This document shows positions 1 to 6,281 of a stretch of DNA of 6,443 bases, in pieces. Where the stretch lies: positions 1 to 6,443 of the forward strand of contig JAGDAL010000317.1 in assembly GCA_017959525.1 (NCBI GenBank), read 5' to 3'. Below the pieces are notes generated by a model. The model ran no database searches. It was not told the origin of the DNA and saw only the letters and a program-made list of their open reading frames with translations. The stretch is from Lachnospiraceae bacterium (GTDB lineage: Bacteria; Bacillota; Clostridia; Lachnospirales; Lachnospiraceae). Each line of letters begins with the position of its first letter. Position 1 is the first letter of the stretch. The translations under genes and the position numbers were made by a program.

Positions 1-1
1 C

Positions 2-232
2 GCTTATTTCTGTGGCTCCGTATACGACGAGTATTATTTCGGACAGGCCCAGCTGGCGGTAGCTGCTTGCTATCATATAGAAGCAATCCTATTGTGCCAC
101 ATGAAAGTGCATGGAAGTGTGGGAATGGAAGATATCATTCGCTATACGTACCTCTATGCCAGAGAGTTGGAACATTCCATCCCGAACATCCTGGCTACAG
201 AAGCTTATATGGATGAACATCCGATGATATAG
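2..232 (+). CDS. fliB: Flagellin lysine-N-methylase (FliB family), C-terminal fragment
   Basis: This is the last 76 codons of a gene that begins before the window and ends with TAG at 230-232; the other two forward frames are interrupted. The peptide starts AYFCGSVYDEYYFGQAQLAV and carries the stretch YARELEHSIPNI near its end. From memory, FliB-like proteins of Clostridia end in a helical region with a 'YD..' segment followed by a 'YSREVEHS..N' motif, which this closely resembles. FliB enzymes methylate lysine side chains on flagellin in the cytoplasm; the usual N-terminal cysteine cluster would lie outside the window. No Shine-Dalgarno-linked start of its own is visible, so it is a window-edge truncation and not a small gene. 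The call rests on one remembered motif, and the catalytic part cannot be inspected. Confidence 0.55.
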   Translation, partial: AYFCGSVYDEYYFGQAQLAVAACYHIEAILLCHMKVHGSVGMEDIIRYTYLYARELEHSIPNILATEAYMDEHPMI

Positions 233-290
233 GTGTATACAAGGAAACTCCCGATGAGTGAGGAAGTGAATTTATACATTTCGGGTGGTT

Positions 291-327
291 TTGACATGTT
301 GCAAAAACAACAAATCAATACTATCCT
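291..327 (+). promoter_or_regulatory. Possible sigma-A promoter for the LprI-like lipoprotein gene
   Basis: A perfect TTGACA lies at 291-296, but the hexamer 17 nt downstream (ATCAAT, 314-319) is a poor -10. A second option is TTGCAA at 299-304 with TATCCT at 322-327, a 17-nt spacer and four of six matches in each box. Either would start transcription about 40-60 nt before the ATG at 382. The spacer contains no better candidate, and no convincing terminator separates it from the upstream gene, so read-through is also possible. Confidence 0.35.
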
Positions 328-337
328 TTTATAGTAT
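318..337. repeat. 7-bp inverted repeat between the candidate promoter and the lipoprotein start
   Basis: The sequence ATACTATCCTTTTATAGTAT has perfect 7-bp arms (318-324 and 331-337) around a 6-nt centre. It overlaps the possible -10/start region of the lipoprotein promoter, a usual place for a repressor operator. In RNA it would be a weak, AU-rich hairpin about 45 nt before the start codon. It is not followed by a U-tract, so it is not a terminator. The function is inferred only from position and symmetry. Confidence 0.4.
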
Positions 338-381
338 GTTGGGAAACGATATACAAAAAATATATAAGGATTGGAAAAGAA

Positions 382-1257
382 ATGAAGAAAAAGATATTGC
401 CTTTAATTTTGGCGGTTACCATGACAGCTGTATGTTTTGCAGGTTGTGATAAGAGTGAGGAAAATGCTACCCCAACAGAAACTGTAAATAGCGAAGTACA
501 GCCTGAGGATAGCACAACTGCTACACAGGCAGATACCACCATTCAGGAAGAGCTGGATGCAGTAGAAGCAACTTATCAGGAGAAGATGAATGCTATCGAT
601 TCTGAGTCAGCGACCCAGTCTGAGCTCAATCAGAATGCAGCAGATTGCTACCAGTTGTGGGATGATGAGTTGAACTCTCTTTGGGATCGTTTGAGTGCGG
701 AACTGGATTCCCAGCGCAAGGAAAACCTCTTAGGGGAACAGCGCCAGTGGAATGAGCGGAAGGAGACGGAGATTAAGAATGCCGGTGAAGAGGCAGAAGG
801 TGGAACCTTACAACCGTTGCTAGAGTGCTCCAAGGGTGCACAGCTTACCAGAGAACGTTGCTATTATTTTGCAGGAATCCTGGCTGAAGTGCGTGGAGAG
901 ACGTTTACCGTATCCGATGCGGTACAGGCGGATTTGGACGCAGCCAACCCGACATTGGATGATGTGTTTCAGTCCTTCCAGGGACAGTATTTCTTTGATG
1001 CGGAGCGAGGCGCTGTCATTGGAATTGAGCCAACAGATGAATGTGATTACGGTATGCCGGGTACCACCTGGACCGTGTGGGTGACCGGTGGAGATTTGAT
1101 GTCGGATTTAGACGTGATTGATTATACCGGCAGTACCATTGATTTTAAAACAGCATCCGGTGCTTACTACCAGCTGGGTCATACTATGGCCGGCGGAGTA
1201 TCTTTGGATTATGGCACCGAGCGGGGTGTGTGGACAGAAACCATCTATGGGAACTAG
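382..1257 (+). CDS. Lipoprotein with LprI/DUF1311-like domain and unassigned C-terminal domain
   Basis: This is a 291-residue exported lipoprotein. Residues 1-21 form a signal peptide (MKKK, hydrophobic core) ending in the lipobox FAGC, with lipid-attachment Cys22. A Thr/Glu-rich flexible linker follows (about 23-55). Residues about 58-170 resemble the lysozyme inhibitor LprI family (DUF1311): Cys89, a DELN motif at 94-97, the Q-R-Q-W motif at 120-123, a GG at 140-141, Cys149 and a 'LTRER' segment at 155-159. Some LprI-like proteins inhibit host lysozyme; that role is not demonstrated for this subfamily. Residues about 190-291 are Gly/Thr/aromatic-rich and probably beta-sheet, and I do not recognise them. 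The start is supported by AAGGA at 366-370, 11 nt upstream, and by the signal peptide. The gene appears monocistronic, between a candidate promoter (291-327) and a terminator (1301-1330). Confidence 0.8.
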   Translation: MKKKILPLILAVTMTAVCFAGCDKSEENATPTETVNSEVQPEDSTTATQADTTIQEELDAVEATYQEKMNAIDSESATQSELNQNAADCYQLWDDELNSLWDRLSAELDSQRKENLLGEQRQWNERKETEIKNAGEEAEGGTLQPLLECSKGAQLTRERCYYFAGILAEVRGETFTVSDAVQADLDAANPTLDDVFQSFQGQYFFDAERGAVIGIEPTDECDYGMPGTTWTVWVTGGDLMSDLDVIDYTGSTIDFKTASGAYYQLGHTMAGGVSLDYGTERGVWTETIYGN

Positions 1258-1258
1258 A

Positions 1259-1277
1259 ATGTCTAATAATTAGACAT
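1259..1277. promoter_or_regulatory. 19-nt near-perfect palindrome, possible operator
   Basis: ATGTCTAATAATTAGACAT has 9-bp arms that match perfectly around a single central A at 1268. It begins two nt after the lipoprotein stop codon. With a one-nt centre it cannot fold fully as RNA (a 3-nt loop would leave 8 AU-rich pairs), and no U-tract follows, so a dimeric DNA-binding protein site is the better reading. It lies about 60-70 bp upstream of the extended -10 of the YhgE operon, which is distant for simple repression. No regulator gene is in the window. Confidence 0.45.
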
Positions 1278-1300
1278 CAGCCTTACTTTGTATATGCCAC

Positions 1301-1330
1301 AGGGGTTTCTTTTTGTAGGAAACCTTTTTC
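1301..1330 (+). terminator. Intrinsic terminator of the LprI-like lipoprotein gene
   Basis: The arms GGTTTC (1304-1309) and GAAACC (1319-1324) pair perfectly, can be extended by a U-G pair inside (1310/1318) and by two G-U pairs and an A-U pair outside, and enclose a 7-nt loop. Five T residues (1325-1329) follow directly. It stands about 45 nt after the stop codon, a normal distance for a simple terminator. Confidence 0.65.
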
Positions 1331-1335
1331 AAAGA

Positions 1336-1344
1336 TGATATAAT
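1336..1344 (+). promoter_or_regulatory. Extended -10 promoter for the YhgE operon
   Basis: TGATATAAT is a perfect TGnTATAAT extended -10 element. No good -35 is present at 16-18 nt (the 17-nt position gives TAGGAA); TTGTAG at 1313-1318 is 20 nt away. Extended -10 promoters can work with weak -35 boxes. Transcription would start near 1350-1352, about 87 nt before the ATG at 1438, which puts both following hairpins in the 5' leader. Its -35 region overlaps the upstream terminator hairpin. Confidence 0.55.
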
Positions 1345-1361
1345 CAAATATATGAAAAAAC

Positions 1362-1388
1362 AAAGGTCACGGTTATGTGGCCTTTTTC
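1362..1388 (+). terminator. Terminator-like hairpin in the YhgE operon leader
   Basis: The arms AAAGGTCAC (1362-1370) and GTGGCCTTT (1377-1385) form nine consecutive pairs with one G-U and a 6-nt loop (GGTTAT), overlapping a run of five T (1383-1387). An A-run (1355-1360) precedes it. It lies between the extended -10 promoter and the coding region, so it could stop nascent leader transcripts (attenuation) or be a second terminator for read-through from the lipoprotein gene. Confidence 0.55.
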
Positions 1389-1415
1389 ATTGTATATGAA
1401 GGGAGTATAGCCGTG
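1368..1415 (+). promoter_or_regulatory. Possible alternative (antiterminator-like) leader helix
   Basis: Bases 1368-1378 (CACGGTTATGT) can pair with 1405-1415 (GTATAGCCGTG) in eleven consecutive pairs, three of them G-U. This helix uses parts of both arms and the loop of the hairpin at 1362-1388 and the whole promoter-side arm of the hairpin at 1409-1428 except none of its distal arm, so it is mutually exclusive with both. Because 1405-1415 is transcribed after the first U-tract, it could only act on the second hairpin or on translation. It was found by hand pairing; chance is possible. Confidence 0.35.
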
Positions 1416-1432
1416 TGAGGGCGCGGCTTTTT
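1409..1432 (+). terminator. GC-rich terminator-like hairpin directly before the first YhgE start codon
   Basis: AGCCGTG (1409-1415) pairs with CGCGGCT (1422-1428) in seven consecutive pairs including one G-U, with loop TGAGGG, followed by T residues through 1432. The U-tract ends six nt before the ATG at 1438. The loop holds the only nearby Shine-Dalgarno-like bases (GAGG, 1417-1420), while a stronger GGAG (1402-1405, within GAAGGGAG) lies just upstream of the stem. It could act as an attenuator, or as a fold that places the upstream site about 12 nt from the ATG. Confidence 0.5.
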
Positions 1433-1437
1433 ATATC

Positions 1438-3564
1438 ATGAATATCATTAAGCGAATATTTCTAAATGATGTTAAGCATGTGATTTCTAATTTATTTATT
1501 CTTGTGATTGTGGTAGGTGTGTGCATACTACCTGCACTCTATGCCTGGTGTAACATCTATTCCAACTGGGATCCATACGGCAATACCGGGAACCTGAAGG
1601 TTGCTGCAGTATCTCTGGATGAGGGATACAAGGACAAGGACGGTACCTATTCCAACTCCGGTGAAGCAATCATCGAGAATCTCCATGACAATGACAAAAT
1701 CGATTGGCAGTTTGTGGAAACTGAGGAAGAGGCTATAGCCGGCGTGAAGGACGGCTCTTATTATGCTGCGCTGGTTGTTCCGAAAGATTTTACCTATAAC
1801 ATGTACAACATCCTTTTTGAGGATGTAGACAAGCCACAGCTGATTTTTTATCAGAACCAGAAAATCAATCCCGTAGCCAATAAGATTACGGATACCGTGG
1901 TTGGAACCATTCAGTCCAATATCGAAGAGCAGTTCATTAAGACTATGACACAGCGAATCTTCGAAGGTACCAATATCTTATCTTCCGATTGGGAAGAAGA
2001 TGGCGGCGTGGATCGATTTATTGAGAAGTTAAAAGATATCAATAAGGATTTGATTTCTTATCAGGATACGATTAATGTTGCCATTCGTGGCAATGCCACC
2101 TTAGCAGCAGCTGCCGGTGAGGCTCAAGGGGATACCAAAGAGATGCAGAAGCGCGCCACCGACAGTGCCAATACCATCGGTCAGGCAGCCACCAATGTAG
2201 CGCAGTCTAAGACCACCCTGAACGGTTATACTTCTCAGGTAAATACTTCGGTGGATAGTATCCAGAACACCTTGGCCGGCGCCATTGCTACCTTGAACGA
2301 AGCGAAGGTCTCCAATGATTTGAAGGCCATGACAGATGCTGCTGCAAAAGTGAATCAGGATTTGACCCAGATTAATGAGAAGCTTGGGGATATGGCTACA
2401 TCCCTGCCGACAGACCCGAATACTCAGGCAGCACTGAAGGTATTACAAGAGAATGTGAAAACCGTGAATAAGGCAATGGACCTGGTGATTACCGCCGGTA
2501 ACAATGCGGTAGACAATAATCTTGCATCCAAGCGGGAAGATGCCATCAGTGCCATTAATACGGCAATTACCAATCTGGAAAATATGCAGAAGCAGATTAC
2601 CAATAATCTGATGCCACAGATCAATCAGAGTTTGGATGGATTGACACAGATCCTGGAGAACAGCCAGAACCTGATGAATAACATGGCATCGGTTCTTGGA
2701 GGTATGAACAATATCTTCGGTTCTCTTCAGGTGACGGCGAATTCTGCGACCACCAGTCTGGAGAAGACCAGCGAGGCCCTTGGTATGCTCTCAGATCGAT
2801 TGACGGAGGCCATTAAGAAGGTAGAGGCTGCCGCAGATGGAGATAAGGCTAAGATTCTCATGGAGACCTTATCCGGTGATCCGGAGATGTACGGAGAATT
2901 CTTTGCGGAGCCGGTGCATATTGAGACGGAAGTATTGTATCCGGTGGACAATTACGGTTCCGCGGTTACACCGTTTTATACTACACTGGCGATTTGGGTA
3001 GGCGCATTGATTCTTACTGCAATCCTGAAGGTACATCCGGACCACACCAAGTACGAGGGTGCTAAGGGATGGCAGTTGTTCTTTGGTCGATATGCATTGT
3101 TCTTCTTAATGGGACAGCTGCAGACCTTGATTACGGTGCTTGGTGACCTGAAGTTCTTGCATGTACAGTGCTTGCATCCGGTATATTTCTGGTTGGCATC
3201 GGCGGTGACCAGTATGATTTTCTCACTGTTGATTTATTCCTTGGTATCTGCCTTCGGAGATGTGGGCAAAGCCGCTGCTGTGGTTATCGTTGTATTGCAG
3301 ATTGCCGGTTCTTCCGGAACGTATCCGATTGAGCTATTACCGGAGTTTTTCCAGAAAGTATATATTTTCTTCCCGTTCCCGTACGCCATCAATGCCATGC
3401 GTGAGAGCGTGGCAGGATTTTACGAGCATGATTATCTGATTTACCTACTACAGCTGTGCCTGTTTATTCCGGTGTCTTTGGCCATCGGTATCTGGATTCG
3501 TCGTCCGTTCAAGAAGATGAATCACTTCATGGAAGAGCGCATGGAAGAAACGGAGATGATGTAA
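1438..3564 (+). CDS. yhgE: YhgE/Pip family membrane protein, shorter paralogue (708 aa)
   Basis: This is a complete YhgE/Pip-type protein. A short cytoplasmic start and one transmembrane helix (about 18-38, ending LPALYAWCNI) lead into the conserved N-terminal domain (about 52-175, with GSYYAALVVPKDF at 106-118). An Ala/Asn/Gln/Thr-rich, coiled-coil-like region follows (about 190-470). The C-terminal block has helices near 513-531, 548-570, 579-604, 611-630 and 666-687, with the motifs IWVGALIL, FFGRY, GQLQT and CLHP; it resembles ABC-2 permease membrane domains. Relatives include the lactococcal phage infection protein Pip and, more distantly, EsaA/YueB of type VII secretion; the general function is unknown. 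An in-frame TAG at 1408-1410 with no ATG, GTG or TTG before 1438 fixes the start, although no normally spaced ribosome site precedes it. It is the first gene of a two-gene operon. Confidence 0.9.
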   Translation: MNIIKRIFLNDVKHVISNLFILVIVVGVCILPALYAWCNIYSNWDPYGNTGNLKVAAVSLDEGYKDKDGTYSNSGEAIIENLHDNDKIDWQFVETEEEAIAGVKDGSYYAALVVPKDFTYNMYNILFEDVDKPQLIFYQNQKINPVANKITDTVVGTIQSNIEEQFIKTMTQRIFEGTNILSSDWEEDGGVDRFIEKLKDINKDLISYQDTINVAIRGNATLAAAAGEAQGDTKEMQKRATDSANTIGQAATNVAQSKTTLNGYTSQVNTSVDSIQNTLAGAIATLNEAKVSNDLKAMTDAAAKVNQDLTQINEKLGDMATSLPTDPNTQAALKVLQENVKTVNKAMDLVITAGNNAVDNNLASKREDAISAINTAITNLENMQKQITNNLMPQINQSLDGLTQILENSQNLMNNMASVLGGMNNIFGSLQVTANSATTSLEKTSEALGMLSDRLTEAIKKVEAAADGDKAKILMETLSGDPEMYGEFFAEPVHIETEVLYPVDNYGSAVTPFYTTLAIWVGALILTAILKVHPDHTKYEGAKGWQLFFGRYALFFLMGQLQTLITVLGDLKFLHVQCLHPVYFWLASAVTSMIFSLLIYSLVSAFGDVGKAAAVVIVVLQIAGSSGTYPIELLPEFFQKVYIFFPFPYAINAMRESVAGFYEHDYLIYLLQLCLFIPVSLAIGIWIRRPFKKMNHFMEERMEETEMM

Positions 3565-3568
3565 GATG
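3552..3568 (+). promoter_or_regulatory. Ribosome site and translational coupling junction between the two YhgE genes
   Basis: GGAG at 3552-3555 lies 10 nt before the ATG at 3566 and inside the last codons of the first gene. The first gene stops with TAA at 3562-3564, leaving one nt (G3565) before the next ATG. Ribosomes ending the first gene can restart directly, which would keep the two products in a fixed ratio. Confidence 0.75.
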
Positions 3569-6166
3569 GGTGAGAATCAGAATAAGAAATACGAAGAATT
3601 TTATAATAACTACTTAGAAGAGCAGCGTAACACCCATGTGAAAAATCAACGGAAGATTCGTGTGGGACTGAAGGTGAATATCTTCCTGCCATTGGTGTTC
3701 TTACTGATTAGTTTCTTGACTAACGGATCGAAGCTCATCTTCTTAATTCTGTGGATTGTGTCATTGTTTGGTATTGCCTTCTATTTGATGTACGTGGAGT
3801 ATACCGATCATCTGATGCAAAAGCGTCTCCATGAAATCGAGGCGGCGGATGCGGAGGAAGCGGCACTGATTGGTGAGGCGTTAGCGGAGGCCGGAGAGCG
3901 TGCCGGCGCTCGTATCACGGAACGGGCTGAGACGGTAGAGTCCAAGATTAAGGAACGCATTCCGGAAAAGATAGAGCAGTTACAGACTCCGAAAAAGGTG
4001 GCGTATAACCTGAAACAGTTCCAGCAGGGGATGTCCAATATTTTCAAAGTATTTTGGGCAGATGCCAAGCGACTATCAACCAATGTTGTGGCCATGGTGG
4101 TCATCATTGGTTTGTCGGTGATTCCTTGTCTGTATGCATGGTTTAATATTTTATCCAACTGGGCGCCATACGAAGCGGAAGCTACCGGCAATCTACAGGT
4201 TGCTATCGTAAGCTGTGACAAGGGTGCATCTATCGAGAGCAAGGAGCTGAATGTAGGTTCCCAGATTATCGATAATCTGAAGGCCAATAACAGCATCAAC
4301 TGGATTTTCGTAGATACCGCAGAAGAGGCGGTCTCCGGTGTGAACGCCGGCGATTACTATGCAGCCCTTGTGGTGTCGGAGTCTTTTTCCGAAGACTTGA
4401 TTAGTTTCATCGGCGGAGATGTGACCCATCCGAGCATTGTATATTACGAGAATGAGAAGAAGAATGCCATTGCGCCGAAGATTACCGGTAAGGTAAAGAC
4501 TACCATTCAGTCGGAAGTGAACAAGGCTTTTGTAAGTACCTTAGCAGGAACGATTCTAGAAGCCAGCCGTTATATCACAGAGGATGGTACGGAATCCATT
4601 ACCAACGCTGCAAGTGCGAAGTTGCAGTCCTTAGACCGTGACCTTAGCACGGCTCTTGCCATTATGGATTCCTATATTGCACTGGTGGATACCACGGAGA
4701 ATCTGCTTGGTGCAGCGGATCAGGTATCCGGCGAGATGGATTTGTTGATGAATTCCGCCAATACGGTGGTGGACAGTGCAGATGCTACTGTGAATGCATC
4801 CAAGACCACGGTGGATACCATTTCCGATATGGTCACATTGAAGATGCATGAGTTGGATACGTCCTTAGTTCTCTTGGATAAGAAAATTCAGGCGGGACAA
4901 AGCTCTGCAGATCAAACCGTTGCTGAGGTGCAGGCGACCTTGAATGCGCTTCCGGATATTTCTCCGGATGGTATCAATAATGCCATTGACCAGTTGCCGG
5001 ATCCACAGAAGACGGCGGCCAAAGCCATTGTAGCAAGTGCCGGTATTGAGTCTTCCCTGGCTACCTTATCGACGGACTTAAATACGCTAAAGCAGGCAAC
5101 GGTTACCACCGGTAATGATGTCAGTGCGTTATATGGCAAGGTGTCCGCGGATATCAATGCTTGTCGAACACAACTACAGACCCTGTCTAACGCCTATCAG
5201 AATGAAGTGAAGCCGCAGTTAAAGAATTCCATTTCTTCCGTGGAGAATTCCATTACGGAAGTAAAGCAGCTTCTCAATTATTCTTCTGATAGTGTGGCCG
5301 ATATTACGGCAATCTTAAAGACCTATCCGGATATGATGACGGTAGGCAAGGAGCATCTGGTGAAGTCCAGAGAAGAAGTGGCAACCATGCAAGGAAAGCT
5401 GCGGGATATCATTGCTGACATGGATGACTTGGATGGGAACGAGCGATATGCCCTGGTTATGAAGCTGTTACAGACGGATCCGGAGGTTATTTCGGAGTTC
5501 ATCTCCGAACCGATTGAGTTAGTGCAGGAACCTCTATATCCAATCGATACCAATGGCTCGGCGACAGCACCGTTCTATATTGTATTATCCATCTGGGTTG
5601 GTGCGTTGATTCTGGTTGCGATTATGAAGACCGAAGTAAAGCACTGTGAGATTCCGGGAATCCGGCCGCATCAGATGTTCTTCGGAAGATATATCACCTT
5701 CTTCCTAATCGGACAGTTACAGACCATTATTACGGTATTAGGCGCATTGTTCTATGTAAAGATTCAGTGCCTGCATCCGTTTTTGTTCTGGCTGGCCATG
5801 GCATTTACCAGTATGACCTATACCTTCTTCCTATACTCCTTAACCTACGCCTTCGGAGCAGTAGGAGAGGCAGTCGCAGTGGTTCTAATGGTATTGCAGG
5901 TTGCCGGAAGCGGTGGAACCTTCCCGGTTCAGGTACTTCCGGTGGTCTATCAGGTGCTGTATCGCTTCATGCCGTTTGCATATAGTATGGGCGCGGCCAG
6001 AGAATGCATCGCGGGAATGTATAGCTGGAATTACGGTAAGGACATCTTGGCTTTATGCTGTTATATAGCAGTATCTCTTGTGATTGGGCTTGTGATTAGT
6101 AAGCCGTGCAAGAAGTTAAATCTCTTGATTGAACATAGCAAGGATGGTTCGGATTTGATGATCTAA
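3566..6166 (+). CDS. yhgE: YhgE/Pip family membrane protein with N-terminal membrane-hairpin extension (866 aa)
   Basis: This is a paralogue of the preceding protein with about 155 extra N-terminal residues. The extension has a charged start (1-36), two hydrophobic helices (about 37-53 and 57-77) and a Glu/Ala/Arg-rich helical linker (about 85-140). The usual YhgE core begins near 157 (SNIFKVFWADAKRLS): a transmembrane helix at about 173-193 (IPCLYAWFNI), the conserved domain (about 208-335, GDYYAALVVSESF), a helical extracellular region (about 345-640), then C-terminal helices near 669-687, 705-729, 737-762, 766-785 and 824-845. GSATAPFY, IWVGALIL, FFGRY, GQLQT, CLHP and AGSGGTFP match the neighbour at equivalent places. 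Eight transmembrane helices are predicted by eye against six. It is coupled to the gene before and ends ahead of a strong terminator. Function unknown; a partner or receptor role is inferred. Confidence 0.9.
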   Translation: MGENQNKKYEEFYNNYLEEQRNTHVKNQRKIRVGLKVNIFLPLVFLLISFLTNGSKLIFLILWIVSLFGIAFYLMYVEYTDHLMQKRLHEIEAADAEEAALIGEALAEAGERAGARITERAETVESKIKERIPEKIEQLQTPKKVAYNLKQFQQGMSNIFKVFWADAKRLSTNVVAMVVIIGLSVIPCLYAWFNILSNWAPYEAEATGNLQVAIVSCDKGASIESKELNVGSQIIDNLKANNSINWIFVDTAEEAVSGVNAGDYYAALVVSESFSEDLISFIGGDVTHPSIVYYENEKKNAIAPKITGKVKTTIQSEVNKAFVSTLAGTILEASRYITEDGTESITNAASAKLQSLDRDLSTALAIMDSYIALVDTTENLLGAADQVSGEMDLLMNSANTVVDSADATVNASKTTVDTISDMVTLKMHELDTSLVLLDKKIQAGQSSADQTVAEVQATLNALPDISPDGINNAIDQLPDPQKTAAKAIVASAGIESSLATLSTDLNTLKQATVTTGNDVSALYGKVSADINACRTQLQTLSNAYQNEVKPQLKNSISSVENSITEVKQLLNYSSDSVADITAILKTYPDMMTVGKEHLVKSREEVATMQGKLRDIIADMDDLDGNERYALVMKLLQTDPEVISEFISEPIELVQEPLYPIDTNGSATAPFYIVLSIWVGALILVAIMKTEVKHCEIPGIRPHQMFFGRYITFFLIGQLQTIITVLGALFYVKIQCLHPFLFWLAMAFTSMTYTFFLYSLTYAFGAVGEAVAVVLMVLQVAGSGGTFPVQVLPVVYQVLYRFMPFAYSMGAARECIAGMYSWNYGKDILALCCYIAVSLVIGLVISKPCKKLNLLIEHSKDGSDLMI

Positions 6167-6199
6167 TACGTTTTTGCAAATTTGTATAAATAATGATAG

Positions 6200-6246
6200 A
6201 AAGTGCATTTTATATCCCCCAGGGGGGATTAAAGTGCACTTTTTTT
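6200..6246 (+). terminator. Strong intrinsic terminator of the YhgE operon
   Basis: A long hairpin pairs AAAGTGCA (6200-6207) with TGCACTTT (6235-6242) and continues inward through an AU-rich part with one bulged base to ATCCCC (6214-6219) with GGGGAT (6224-6229), leaving a 4-nt loop. Seven T residues (6240-6246) overlap and follow the distal arm. It starts 34 nt after the stop codon of the second YhgE gene. The A-rich proximal flank could let it work on the other strand, but no gene is seen there. Confidence 0.9.
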
Positions 6247-6248
6247 CG

Positions 6249-6257
6249 TGTTAAAAT
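6249..6257 (+). promoter_or_regulatory. Possible extended -10 promoter for the downstream lipoprotein gene
   Basis: TGTTAAAAT fits the TGnTATAAT extended -10 with one mismatch. The 17-nt position for a -35 gives TTAAAG (6229-6234), a weak match inside the terminator hairpin. Transcription would begin near 6264, about 30 nt before the ATG at 6294. It is the best candidate in the short gap after a strong terminator, where a new promoter is expected. Confidence 0.4.
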
Positions 6258-6281
6258 CGAGGACGAATTTTTGAAAACCAC

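Noticed and set aside
248..290. Possible terminator after the FliB-like gene (CCCGA at 250-254 with TCGGG at 281-285)
   Set aside because: Only five consecutive pairs close a 26-nt loop, and only four T residues follow, beginning several bases beyond the stem. It is too weak to call.
339..368. TTGGGA with TATATA as a promoter immediately before the lipoprotein gene
   Set aside because: The -10 would overlap the Shine-Dalgarno site at 366-370 and leave almost no leader, so it could not support the observed ribosome site.
836..1084. Second forward frame of 82 codons inside the lipoprotein gene
   Set aside because: It is a shadow of the lipoprotein reading frame, with no ribosome site and low-plausibility composition.
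1396..1410. Four-codon leader peptide (ATG AAG GGA GTA TAG)
   Set aside because: There is no ribosome site before this ATG and four codons offer no regulatory logic. Its bases more likely serve as the upstream Shine-Dalgarno site.
3808..4299. Antisense open frame of 163 codons opposite the second YhgE gene
   Set aside because: It lies fully inside a well-supported gene, is partly explained by the GC-rich linker lacking stop codons, and has no recognisable protein features.
1438..6166. Type VII secretion locus (EsaA/YueB-like reading of the two membrane proteins)
   Set aside because: The motifs fit YhgE/Pip better, and no WXG100 protein, EssB, EssC or ubiquitin-like EsaB gene is present in the window.
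6171..6197. Promoter-like AT-rich stretch (TTTGCAA with TATAAA) just before the operon terminator
   Set aside because: The spacing between the boxes is far too short, and any transcript would run straight into the strong terminator at 6200-6246.
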